DNA of 64,000 nucleotides from Actinomycetospora sp. NBRC 106378 (lineage in GTDB: Bacteria; Actinomycetota; Actinomycetes; Mycobacteriales; Pseudonocardiaceae). Position 1 is the stretch's first letter; each line of letters begins with the position of its first letter. The notes beneath the pieces are model-generated. The model saw only the letters and a list, made by a program, of their open reading frames with translations, did no database searches and had not been told where the DNA came from. Made by a program: the position numbers and the translations under genes. This document shows positions 17,742 through 25,433 of the stretch, one piece after another. The DNA lies in contig NZ_BSTT01000002.1 in NCBI RefSeq assembly GCF_030269685.1, positions 798,665-862,664 on the forward strand, read 5' to 3'.

Positions 17742-18302
17742 TCAGTGCCAGCCGTAGGCCGAGCGCAGCTCGTCGGCCACCCGGTCGAAGCGGTCCTGCG
17801 GCATGACGGCGCCCTCCCGCCGGATGCCGTGCTCGGGCACCTCGAGGACGCGGTCGAGCCGCACGTAGGAGTCCCGGCCCTCGCGGTCCCAGGGGCCCGA
17901 CCCGATCGACAGCCAGTTCGTGTCGTCGGCCCGGTGGCCCTGGGAGGACAGCATCAGGCCGAGGAGCTCGCCCGCCTCGGAGGCGCGGGCGACGACGAGG
18001 ACGGGGCGGTCCTTGCCCTGCGAGGCGTCCTCCTCGAACGGCACCCAGGTCCACACGATCTCGCCGGGGTCGGCGGCGCCGTCGAGGTCCGGCGCGTAGC
18101 TGATCTGGCGGGCGCGCTCCGTGGAGGGCACCGACCGCACGCCGCCGGGGGCGGGTGGCGGCGGGCCGGCCGGGGCGCGGCGCCCGGAGTCGTTGTCGTC
18201 GGTGGAGGTCAGGATGTCCAGCCCGACCTGCAGCGCCTTGCCCACGAAGTCCCCGAATCCGGCCACGGCCGCACAGCATGCCGCACCCGACGTCGGGAAC
18301 AC
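17742..18302 (-). CDS. MazF/PemK-like toxin-fold protein
   Basis: 186 residues from a GTG; a later GTG at 18266 is an alternative start. The C-terminal 120 residues show PGEIVWTWVPFEE, KDRPVLVVAR and the closing RFDRVADELRSAYG, which fit the PemK/MazF plasmid-maintenance toxin fold. No antitoxin-like gene is adjacent on the same strand, and the protein is longer than classic MazF (about 110 residues). It may be a stand-alone housekeeping relative rather than a toxin. It is divergent from the antiporter gene; their 5' ends overlap if the longer starts are used. Confidence 0.65.
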   Translation of the reverse strand: MFPTSGAACCAAVAGFGDFVGKALQVGLDILTSTDDNDSGRRAPAGPPPPAPGGVRSVPSTERARQISYAPDLDGAADPGEIVWTWVPFEEDASQGKDRPVLVVARASEAGELLGLMLSSQGHRADDTNWLSIGSGPWDREGRDSYVRLDRVLEVPEHGIRREGAVMPQDRFDRVADELRSAYGWH

Positions 18303-18310
18303 TCCCGCAG

Positions 18311-19951
18311 GTGACCGTGCTCCTCGTGGTCGTCGGCGCGATGCTCGCCGCCGTGCTCCTCGCGGGGGCGGGTGACCGCCTGCGCCTGCCCTGGCCGGTC
18401 CTGCTCCTGCTGCTCGGCGCCGCCGCGGCGTTCGTCCCGGGGATCGAGGCGCCCGACATCGACCCCGAGCTGATCCTGCCGCTGTTCCTGCCGCCCCTGC
18501 TCTACGCCACGGCCCAGCGCACCTCGTGGGCGCTGTTCCGGTCGCGGTGGCGGGCGATCGCCTTCCTCGCGGTCGGCCTCGTGGTGGCCACGGTGGCGGC
18601 CGTGGCCGGGACGCTGGTGGCCCTCACCGCGGTCCCGGTCGCCGCCGCGCTGGCCCTCGGGGCGGCGGTCGCCCCGCCGGACCCGGTGGCGGTGGAGGCG
18701 GTCGCGGGACCGCTGCGGGTGCCCCGCCGGTTGGTCGCGACGCTGCAGAGCGAGGGGCTGTTCAACGACGCCACCTCGCTCGTGGTGTTCACGACGGCGA
18801 TCACGGCCGCCTCGGCCGGCGGCGGGCTCGGCGGCGTGTCGATCTTCCTGGAGTTCGTCTACGGCGCCGCCGGGGCCGTGGTGCTCGGTGTCGTCGCGGC
18901 CTGGCTCGTGCGCCGGCTGCTCGACCGGCTCACCGACCTCGTGGCGGGCAACGGGCTGACCCTGGTCCTGCCGTTCGCGGTCTACCTCGCGGCCGACGCG
19001 CTCGGGGCGTCCGGGGTGATCGCGGTGGTGGTGACCGCGCTGCAGATGCGCCAGCACTCCGACGCGGACGCCTCGGCGGCGCGCCTCGCGGCGGCGTCGT
19101 TCTGGAACGTCGTCGAGCTCCTGGTGACCGGGGTCGCCTTCGCGCTGATCGGGCTGGAGCTGCGCACCGTCGTCGAGCAGGCCGACCGCTCGTTGGGCGG
19201 GATCCTCGCGCACGCCGGGGTGGTCTGCGTGGTGGTCATCGGGGTCCGGGGGGTGTGGATGACGGCCGCGTGGCTGACCTACGGGGGGCGGCGCGCGGCC
19301 CGCAGCGAGGAGCGGGCGCCCGTGACCGCGGCGGAGACCGTGGTGCTCACGTGGGCCGGGATGCGGGGCCTCGCCACGCTGGCGCTGGCCCTGGCGATCC
19401 CGCTCACGCTCGACGACGGGTCCGCGTTCCCCGACCGCGCGGAACTGGTCATCATCGCCTGCTCGGTGCTCGTGGTGACCCTCGTCGGGCCCGGCCTCAC
19501 CCTGCCCTGGCTGGTGCGCCGGCTCGGGCTCCGCGAGGAGGACGGCGTGGCGGAGGAGGCCGAGCGCCGGCTCGCGGACCGCGCCCGCCGCGCGGCGCTC
19601 GACGAGCTGACCGCCGTCGACCGCGAGGCCCTCGGGATCGACGACGAGCAGGGCGAGCAGGTCCTCGACGCCCTCCGCGGCCGGTTCGCCCGCATCGGCC
19701 GGTCCCTCGCCGGGGACGACGTGCCCCGTCCGGGGGAGGAGGACGACGACGTCGACCGGGACTACACCGAGCGCCTCGCCCGCATGCAGCGCCGCCGCGA
19801 GCAGTGGAACCGCCTGCAGTCCGTGGCGCTCGCCGCCGCCCGGCGCGAGGTCGTCGCGGCCCGCGCCGAGCCCGGCGTCGACCCGGAGGTCGCCGACCGG
19901 GTGCTGCGCCGGCTGGACGTGCGGACGCTCGGGGGTGGCTTCGCCTCGTGA
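18311..19951 (+). CDS. CPA1-type Na+/H+ antiporter
   Basis: 546 residues from the GTG at 18311; an in-frame ATG at 18278 would add 11 residues. About twelve membrane segments are present. The ion-binding motifs of CPA1 exchangers are clear: LGAAVAPPDPVAVEAV and LQSEGLFNDATSLVVF (the ND pair). The last 150 residues are a charged cytoplasmic tail with DDVDRDYTERLARMQRR. It should exchange cytoplasmic Na+ (or K+) for H+ in pH and salt balance. The stop codon opens the bidirectional hairpin. Confidence 0.9.
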   Translation: MTVLLVVVGAMLAAVLLAGAGDRLRLPWPVLLLLLGAAAAFVPGIEAPDIDPELILPLFLPPLLYATAQRTSWALFRSRWRAIAFLAVGLVVATVAAVAGTLVALTAVPVAAALALGAAVAPPDPVAVEAVAGPLRVPRRLVATLQSEGLFNDATSLVVFTTAITAASAGGGLGGVSIFLEFVYGAAGAVVLGVVAAWLVRRLLDRLTDLVAGNGLTLVLPFAVYLAADALGASGVIAVVVTALQMRQHSDADASAARLAAASFWNVVELLVTGVAFALIGLELRTVVEQADRSLGGILAHAGVVCVVVIGVRGVWMTAAWLTYGGRRAARSEERAPVTAAETVVLTWAGMRGLATLALALAIPLTLDDGSAFPDRAELVIIACSVLVVTLVGPGLTLPWLVRRLGLREEDGVAEEAERRLADRARRAALDELTAVDREALGIDDEQGEQVLDALRGRFARIGRSLAGDDVPRPGEEDDDVDRDYTERLARMQRRREQWNRLQSVALAAARREVVAARAEPGVDPEVADRVLRRLDVRTLGGGFAS

Positions 19952-19986
19952 GCGGTCGAGGTCGCCACGGCGACCTCGACCGCTCA
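19949..19986. terminator. Perfect 18-bp bidirectional terminator hairpin
   Basis: TGAGCGGTCGAGGTCGCC, a 2-nt centre, then its exact reverse complement. The first three bases are the antiporter stop codon. The last three are the stop codon of the convergent dihydroxyacetone kinase gene. One palindrome therefore supplies both stops and both terminators. Confidence 0.9.
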
Positions 19987-21630
19987 CCCGGCGAGCGCCG
20001 CGAGCCACACCGTGACCGCCTCCGCCCCCGCGTCCCGGTGCCCCTGCACCCGGTCGCCCAGGTAGGACGAGCGGCCGCGCCGCGGGGCCATCGTCTCGGT
20101 GGCCTCCGCGCCCTCGCGGGCCGCGTCGAGGGCGTCGGACACCGACCCGGACGAGGCGAGCGCCGACGCCGCGGGGAGCAGGGCGTCGAGCATCGTGCGG
20201 TCCCCGGCCCTCGCCCCGCCGAGGTCGGACACGCCCTCGGCGCCCGCCTGCAGCGTCGTGGCCCACGGCCCGCCGTCGGCGAGGTGCTCGGCGGCGTGCA
20301 GCAGACCCGTCGCGTAGAGCGGGCCCGAGGTGCCGCCGATCGCCCGCCGCAGCGTCGCCGCGAGACCCTGCAGCACGGCCACCGGGTCGTCCCAGCGGTA
20401 GGAGTCCAGCTCGTCGGTGATCGCGGCGGCCCCGCGCGAGAGCGACGTGCCGAGATCGCCGTCGCCCGTCGCGGTGTCGAGCTCGGTCAGGTGCGGCTCG
20501 GCCTCGCGGACGGCCGCGCACACGGCCTCGACGGCCTCGCGCAGTCCCTCCGGGGCCGCGACCCCGGACGACGTCGACGCGGCCGCCTCGCCGGGCGCGT
20601 CCGGCACCGTTGGCACCTCGCCCGACACCGCACCCGACCCCGAGGGCCAGGCGGCGGACCGTGCGGGGGCGTCGAGCCGGTCCAGGCGCTCGTCGTCGAG
20701 CCCGAGCACCGCGACGGAGAAGCCCGCCATGTCGATGGAGGACAGGAAGGTGCCGGCCCACGCCCGTTCGACGGTGATCCCGCTCGACGCCAGCCGCTCC
20801 AGGGCCCGGCGCAGCAGGATCGACAGCTCCATCGGCGGGGTGGCCCCCGTGCCGTTCACGAGGACCGCGACCCGGTCGCCGTCGGAGAACCCGCGGTCGG
20901 CGCAGACGGTGTCGACCACCTCGTCGACGAGGTCGTCGGCCGGTCGCAGCGACTCCCGGCGCACGCCCTGCTCGCCGTGGATGCCCAACCCGATCTCGAT
21001 CTCGTCGGTGTCGAGCACGAAGCCGGGCTCACCGGCCGTCGGGACGGTGGCGGCGGAGAGCGCCACGCCCATCGTGCCCACCGCGGCGGCGGCCTCGCGC
21101 GCGGTGCGGGCGACCTCGTCGAGGGACGCCCCGGCGTCGGCCGCCGCGCCCGCCACCTTCGTCACCAGCACCGTGCCGGCGAGCCCGCGGCGCCCGGCGG
21201 TGACGTCGTCGTCGGCGTCGAGCGCGACGTCGTCGGCCACCGTGACCATCTCGCAGGCGATGCCCTCCGCGCGCGCGAGCTGGGCGGCGAGCCCGAAGTT
21301 CAGCCGGTCCCCGGTGTAGTTCATGACGACGAGCAGCACGCCCGGGTGGTCGCGGAAGGCCCGGATGCCGGACAGGACCGCGTCGGCGGAGGGTGAGGCG
21401 AACACCTCGCCGCACACCGCGCCCGCGAGGTGCCCCGGCCCGACGTACCCCGCGTGGGCGGGTTCGTGCCCGGAGCCGCCGCCGCTGAGCACCGCCACCC
21501 GGTCGGTCGGCAGGTCCGTCCGGACGAGCACACTGGTGCCCTCGACGAGTGCGGCGCCCGGCGTGGAGCGCACCACACCCTCGAGCGCCTGGCCCACCAC
21601 GTTCCCGGCGTCGTTGATCAGCTTCTTCAC
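19984..21630 (-). CDS. ATP-dependent dihydroxyacetone kinase (DhaK-DhaL fusion)
   Basis: 548 residues. The N-terminal DhaK domain has VLSGGGSGHEPAHAGYVG (the substrate-site His region) and LLVVMNYTGDRLNFGLA. The C-terminal DhaL domain begins near residue 340 and has the nucleotide-site motif DTATGDGDLGTSLSRGA. The single-chain form uses ATP rather than the PTS and makes dihydroxyacetone phosphate, feeding glycolysis. The start ATG (MKKLINDAGNVV) is typical of the family. No glycerol dehydrogenase gene is nearby. Confidence 0.93.
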   Translation of the reverse strand: MKKLINDAGNVVGQALEGVVRSTPGAALVEGTSVLVRTDLPTDRVAVLSGGGSGHEPAHAGYVGPGHLAGAVCGEVFASPSADAVLSGIRAFRDHPGVLLVVMNYTGDRLNFGLAAQLARAEGIACEMVTVADDVALDADDDVTAGRRGLAGTVLVTKVAGAAADAGASLDEVARTAREAAAAVGTMGVALSAATVPTAGEPGFVLDTDEIEIGLGIHGEQGVRRESLRPADDLVDEVVDTVCADRGFSDGDRVAVLVNGTGATPPMELSILLRRALERLASSGITVERAWAGTFLSSIDMAGFSVAVLGLDDERLDRLDAPARSAAWPSGSGAVSGEVPTVPDAPGEAAASTSSGVAAPEGLREAVEAVCAAVREAEPHLTELDTATGDGDLGTSLSRGAAAITDELDSYRWDDPVAVLQGLAATLRRAIGGTSGPLYATGLLHAAEHLADGGPWATTLQAGAEGVSDLGGARAGDRTMLDALLPAASALASSGSVSDALDAAREGAEATETMAPRRGRSSYLGDRVQGHRDAGAEAVTVWLAALAG

Positions 21631-21754
21631 GGGCGTGGAGTACCCGGGGAGATCACCCGTTCAGCCCGCGACCTCACCCCGATGCCGTCGAACCTCCGGG
21701 TGTAGCCGGTGCGGACAGCGGCTATGAGTACGTCCGCCGAACGACAGGAGGCCG

Positions 21755-22414
21755 ATGGGGATCCAGCACGGGCCCGCCACGGGGGCCCACCGCGCGGTGC
21801 GGCCCGGCCCTCCGCGCTGGGCGGTCGCGCTCGCGGCGGTCGCCCTGGTCGCCCTGGGGGTCGTCGTCGGGCTGCTCGTGGCGCCCCGCTCGGGGGGGAC
21901 GCCCGCGGTCGCGGCCCCCACGGTCGTGACCTCCCCGGTGTCCGCCGCCCCGGCCACCTCCCACCCGACGATGCTCGGCGAGGTGGTGCGCGTCGACTCC
22001 GGTGACGAGGTGGTGGTGCGCGTGGGCGGGACCGAGACCGTCGTCGCCGTCCTCGGCATCGCCGCGCCCCGGTCGGCCGGTCCGCAGCGGGCCACGGGGG
22101 AGTGCGGGGCCGCGGAGGCGCTGCGCTTCGCCGACCGGACGTTGTCCGGCCAGACCGTCACCCTCGTGCCCGATCCGACGATCCCCGAGGTCGACGACGC
22201 CGGACGGCGCCTCGCCTACGTCGTGCTCCCCTCACAGCTCAGCTACACCGACGCCGCGCTGCTCGCGGGCGTCGTCGCCGCCGACACCTCGCGACCGCTC
22301 TGGTACGCCCCCGTGTTCGCGCGGGAGCAGAGCGAGGCGGTCGCGGACGACCGCGGGCTGTGGGGCGCGCCGTGCCGCGCCACGCCGGGGGAGCCGTTCC
22401 CGCCGGAGCGCTGA
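21755..22414 (+). CDS. Membrane-anchored SNase-like protein, active site degenerate
   Basis: 219 residues. One N-terminal membrane segment (WAVALAAVALVALGVVVGLL) is followed by a Thr/Pro-rich linker and a staphylococcal-nuclease fold: LGEVVRVDSGDEVVVRVGG, VLGIAAPR, ECGAAEALRFA, RRLAYVVL, REQSEAVADDRGLWG. In active thermonucleases the loop reads DGDT and is followed by a TPE-like Glu; here these are DSGDE and APR. The calcium and general-base residues thus look lost. It is probably a binding module on the outer membrane face. The start is the ATG after ACAGGAGGCCG. Confidence 0.75.
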   Translation: MGIQHGPATGAHRAVRPGPPRWAVALAAVALVALGVVVGLLVAPRSGGTPAVAAPTVVTSPVSAAPATSHPTMLGEVVRVDSGDEVVVRVGGTETVVAVLGIAAPRSAGPQRATGECGAAEALRFADRTLSGQTVTLVPDPTIPEVDDAGRRLAYVVLPSQLSYTDAALLAGVVAADTSRPLWYAPVFAREQSEAVADDRGLWGAPCRATPGEPFPPER

Positions 22415-22427
22415 GACGCCCCGCGGT

Positions 22428-22484
22428 GTGGCAGGAAAGCGTCGTTGCCGTCGTCCGGTGACAGCAACGACGCTTTCCTGCCAC
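22428..22484. terminator. Perfect 21-bp inverted repeat after the SNase-like gene
   Basis: The arms at 22428-22448 and 22464-22484 are exact reverse complements, with a 15-nt loop. They begin 14 nt after the stop codon. The core reads GGAAAGCGTCGTTGC. The next gene starts 55 nt later, so the hairpin probably isolates the two transcripts. Confidence 0.7.
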
Positions 22485-22538
22485 CGGGGAGAGCGGTCGG
22501 AGACGGCGGGTCGCGCGAGTTCGGGGAGGATGGTCGTC

Positions 22539-22817
22539 ATGCCCGAGATGCACGTCCGGCTCCGGTGGCCCGACGGGTCCACCGACCGCGTCTACTCGCC
22601 CTCGCTCGTCCTCGCCGAACACCTCGAGGAGGGTGCCTCGTACCCGCTCGAGGACTTCGGCCGCCGGAGCCGCGAGGCGCTGACCGAGGCGAGCGAGCGG
22701 GTCCGCGCCAAGTACGGGTTCCCCTGCAGCCGGGCTGCCGCGTCCCTGGCCGGGATCGAGGACCGGCTGGCCCGGCAGACCGGCGGCGAGGTCGTAGTGG
22801 AGGCGATCGAGCGCTAG
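22539..22817 (+). CDS. MSMEG_0570-family nitrogen-starvation response protein
   Basis: 92 residues from the ATG at 22539, 9 nt after GGGGAGG; the ATG at 22530 abuts that site and is unlikely. The pattern MPEMHVRLRWPDGS, VYSPSLVLAEHLEEG, YPLEDFGRRSREALTEASER, VRAKYGFPCSRA is the family signature. Members are induced under nitrogen starvation in mycobacteria, usually inside a multi-gene cluster. Here the gene is alone, with no glycosyltransferase or amidohydrolase partners beside it. The biochemical role is unknown. Confidence 0.85.
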   Translation: MPEMHVRLRWPDGSTDRVYSPSLVLAEHLEEGASYPLEDFGRRSREALTEASERVRAKYGFPCSRAAASLAGIEDRLARQTGGEVVVEAIER

Positions 22818-22829
22818 TCGCCCGCCGAG

Positions 22830-24332
22830 CTAGCGGCCGCCGCCGAGCGCGCCGCCGAGCAGCCCACCGACGCCCTGCAGGACCTCTCCGACCGCGCCGG
22901 GACGGCGGGTCGGCGTGGCGGCGGATCCGTCGGAGCCCCCGGCTCCGCCGGTCGCGTCCGCCGTGTCGTCGTCCGGCCCGGGTGACGTCGGCTCGGGCGC
23001 GGTCGGCTCCGCCGTGGTCCCGTGGGTCGGCGCGGTCCGCGTGGGCTGCGTGGGCTGCGGCGAGCGGGACGGTTCGGGGGAGGGGCTCGCCGCCCGCCGC
23101 ACGGGCTCCGACGCCGGGGCCTCGGTGGTGGCGGTCGCCGGGGCCTCGTCGGTCTCCTGCCCCGCGGGCGACGAGGACGGGGCCGGGGCGGGCAGGACGA
23201 AGGCGGGCGCACCGGTGTCGGGCGCCCCGACGGTGGCGCCACCCGCGACGACCGACGGGCGGTCGTCGGCGGAGACCTCCGCGACCGGTCCCGACGAGGC
23301 GATGGCGACGGTGCCCGCGAGGACCGCGCTGGCGGCGAGGCCGGCGAGCACCAGCACCCCGCGGGTCCCCGTCGCCCGGGGCGTGCCGCGCCGCGCGTCG
23401 GGTGATCGCCGTGCGGCCGCGCCGCCGACCCCGGTGAGGACGCCGAGGCCGGTCGTGGCCGCGGGCCCGACGGCGTGGACGGTGCGCGCGTGGGAGGTCG
23501 TGAGCAGGGCCGCGGTCGGCGGCTCGGCCTCGACCAGCGCGCGCCGGAGCGTGCCCGAGGCCGTGGCGGCGTCGGGGCGCTCGGCGGGATCCGTGGCGGT
23601 CATGCCGGTGAGCAGGTCCGCGAGGTCCGGGGAGAGCCCGTCGGGGAGGACCGGCCCGCGGTCGAGCCGGGCCTGGGCGGCGGAGAGCGGGTCGCCCGGG
23701 AAGGCACGGCGCCCGGTCAACGCCTCGATCAGCACCAGGCCGAGGGCGTAGACGTCGGCGCCCGCGCCCGCCGGCTCACCCCGGACCTGCTCGGGGGCGA
23801 GGTAGGGCGCGGCCCCGACGGTGAGGCCCGTGTCGGTGATGCGGGGCGCGTCGGCGACGAGCGCGACCCCGAAGTCGGCGAGATGGGCGCGCCCGTCGCC
23901 GTCGTAGAGGACGTTGGCCGGGGTGACCCCGCGGTGGGTGACGCCCGCGCGGTGCAGGTGGTCGAGGGCTCCGCCGACGGTCGCGGCGGTACGCAGCGCG
24001 TCGGCCAGGCCCAGGCCCTCGTCGCCGGCGGCGAGCCGGGAGACGAGCGACCCGCCGTCGAGCAGCGCCATGACGACGAAGGCGCGGCCGTCGTGTTCCT
24101 CGACGTCGTAGACCGGGACGAGGCCCGGGTGGTCGAAGCGGGCGAGCAGGCTCAGCTCGCGCCCGGCCCGCGGGTCGGACTCGACCCGGAAGATCTTGAC
24201 GGCCGCATCGCGGCCGAGCAGCGTGTCGTGTGCCCTGATCACCACCGAGCCGACGCCACGGCCGAGGACCGGACCGGCCTCGTAGCGTGCGGACAGGCGT
24301 GTCGGCAACGTCGGAACGCCCACCGTCGTCAT
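22830..24332 (-). CDS. Membrane Ser/Thr kinase homologue, probable pseudokinase
   Basis: 500 residues: an N-terminal PknB-like kinase domain (1-270), a membrane segment near 308-328 and a Pro/Thr/Ser-rich outer tail. The glycine loop (VLGRGVGSVV), the ATP-site Lys (AAVKIF, K46), the catalytic-loop Asn (N140) and DFG (D153) are intact. However the HRD motif reads HRG: Gly135 replaces the catalytic Asp, and Thr137 replaces the usual Lys (HRGVTPANVL). ATP binding may survive, but phosphotransfer should be lost or very weak. No other kinase gene is next to it. The stop lies 12 nt from the convergent small gene. Confidence 0.88.
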   Translation of the reverse strand: MTTVGVPTLPTRLSARYEAGPVLGRGVGSVVIRAHDTLLGRDAAVKIFRVESDPRAGRELSLLARFDHPGLVPVYDVEEHDGRAFVVMALLDGGSLVSRLAAGDEGLGLADALRTAATVGGALDHLHRAGVTHRGVTPANVLYDGDGRAHLADFGVALVADAPRITDTGLTVGAAPYLAPEQVRGEPAGAGADVYALGLVLIEALTGRRAFPGDPLSAAQARLDRGPVLPDGLSPDLADLLTGMTATDPAERPDAATASGTLRRALVEAEPPTAALLTTSHARTVHAVGPAATTGLGVLTGVGGAAARRSPDARRGTPRATGTRGVLVLAGLAASAVLAGTVAIASSGPVAEVSADDRPSVVAGGATVGAPDTGAPAFVLPAPAPSSSPAGQETDEAPATATTEAPASEPVRRAASPSPEPSRSPQPTQPTRTAPTHGTTAEPTAPEPTSPGPDDDTADATGGAGGSDGSAATPTRRPGAVGEVLQGVGGLLGGALGGGR

Positions 24333-24463
24333 GCCGGGTCAACCTCCACCGCTCGCGGGCCACGGCATCGTCCCGTGCGGTTACCCCACTCGGCCCATCC
24401 ACACCCGGGATTCCCCCGAAGATGTGAGCCCCTCGATCGTGGGTGACCGGGCCGTCTGAATCG

Positions 24464-24492
24464 TTGACAGAAGTTGCAGTCCCGAGTAGAAC
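24464..24492 (+). promoter_or_regulatory. Strong sigma70-type promoter for the MerR-like gene
   Basis: TTGACA at 24464-24469, a 17-bp spacer, then TAGAAC at 24487-24492. It is the best consensus promoter in the window. It leaves an untranslated leader of about 85 nt before the GTG at 24588. AGTTGCA and ACTTTGCCA flank the -10 as loose half-sites. Confidence 0.7.
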
Positions 24493-24587
24493 TTTGCCAC
24501 GGGTCGCCCGGCGTCGAGCCGCGCGCGGCCTGGAACCACCAGCAGTCCCGGACCATCCGGGGAACGACCGCAAGGACGCGACGAGCA

Positions 24588-25085
24588 GTGGGCGCCGAAG
24601 GCCTCGAGGACGAGGACGTACCGGCCCTGACCACCGGTCAGGCGGCGGACGTGCTCGGGGTGCAGCCGGCGTTCCTGCGCAGTCTGGACGCGGGTCGGAT
24701 GTTGCGCCCGCAGCGATCGGCGGGCGGGCACCGGCGTTGGACACGCCGGCAACTGACCCTCGCCGCCAGAGTGCGCTCGCTCTTCGACGAGGGCCTGACC
24801 CTCACCGCGGCCTGGAAGGTCGTCACCCTGGAGGACCGGGTGGGCGAGGTCGAGCGCGAGCGCGACGTCGCCCTGGCCGAGCTCGACCGCACACGCCGGG
24901 AACTGGCCCGTGTGCGCCGGGGATCGGCCGAGGCAGTGAAGGCCCGCACCGAGAGCACCACTCGGTCCGGGTCGTCCGTGCACGTCAACCGCGTGCCCGG
25001 ACTCCCGCGCGTCACGGGGACCTCCCCCGGTGCCGCGTGCACGTCGACCACCCCTGCGACCACGACGGATCTCACCTCGCCATGA
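24588..25085 (+). CDS. MerR-like helix-turn-helix regulator
   Basis: 165 residues from the GTG at 24588 (MGAEGLEDEDVPALTTGQ). A MerR-type DNA-binding helix pair is clear: LTTGQAADVLGVQPAFLRSL, AGRMLRPQRSAGGHRRWTRR. A coiled-coil helix follows (EDRVGEVERERDVALAELDR), then an unstructured Ser/Thr-rich tail. It lacks an effector domain. Starts further upstream in the same frame would lie inside the promoter, so they are rejected. The stop overlaps the ATG of the next small gene (ATGA), so the two proteins are made together. Confidence 0.75.
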   Translation: MGAEGLEDEDVPALTTGQAADVLGVQPAFLRSLDAGRMLRPQRSAGGHRRWTRRQLTLAARVRSLFDEGLTLTAAWKVVTLEDRVGEVERERDVALAELDRTRRELARVRRGSAEAVKARTESTTRSGSSVHVNRVPGLPRVTGTSPGAACTSTTPATTTDLTSP

Positions 25086-25282
25086 AGCTCATCGACCCCC
25101 TCCGCACCCACCGCCCGGTCGAACTCCGCCGCCCGATGCCGCCGTCGCTGGCCCGCATCCCGCTGGTGGATCTCTGCACCTGCAAGCACCCCCGCGAGTC
25201 CCACGAGCACTACCACGCCTCCCAGGACTGCGCGCAGTGCGACTGCCGCTCCTTCGACCGCTGGGAGCCCGCGGGCATCTGA
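25082..25282 (+). CDS. Cys/His-rich mini-protein coupled to the MerR-like regulator
   Basis: 66 residues. The C-terminal half has five Cys and several His: LCTCKHPRESHEHYH, then DCAQCDCRSFDRW. This is a likely zinc-binding knuckle. The N-terminal half is basic (LRTHRPVELRRP). The start codon overlaps the regulator stop by 4 bp, a sign of translational coupling. I do not know a function. A co-regulator or metal-dependent partner of the HTH protein is plausible but unproven. A terminator hairpin follows. Confidence 0.75.
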   Translation: MKLIDPLRTHRPVELRRPMPPSLARIPLVDLCTCKHPRESHEHYHASQDCAQCDCRSFDRWEPAGI

Positions 25283-25297
25283 GTCCGCGTCCGAGGA

Positions 25298-25340
25298 GGG
25301 CCCTCGTCCCGCCGTCACCGACGGCGGGCCGGGGGCCTTC
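25298..25340 (+). terminator. Terminator hairpin
   Basis: CCCGCCGTC, ACC, GACGGCGGG gives a 9-bp stem with a 3-nt loop (25308-25328). Outer GC-rich arms pair partly. It stands 16 nt after the mini-protein stop. Confidence 0.75.
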
Positions 25341-25433
25341 CGCGTTCCCAGGAAGGTCCCCGGGTCCGCGGGGCCCGAGACCCGTGTCGCTTCCGGAGGG
25401 CGTCCCCCGACCCGCCCGCCTACTCTCGGTGGC

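Noticed and set aside
18209..20761. 850-residue minus-strand frame across the antiporter gene
   Set aside because: Arg/Gly/His-rich shadow typical of high-GC DNA; the plus-strand antiporter has clear motifs.
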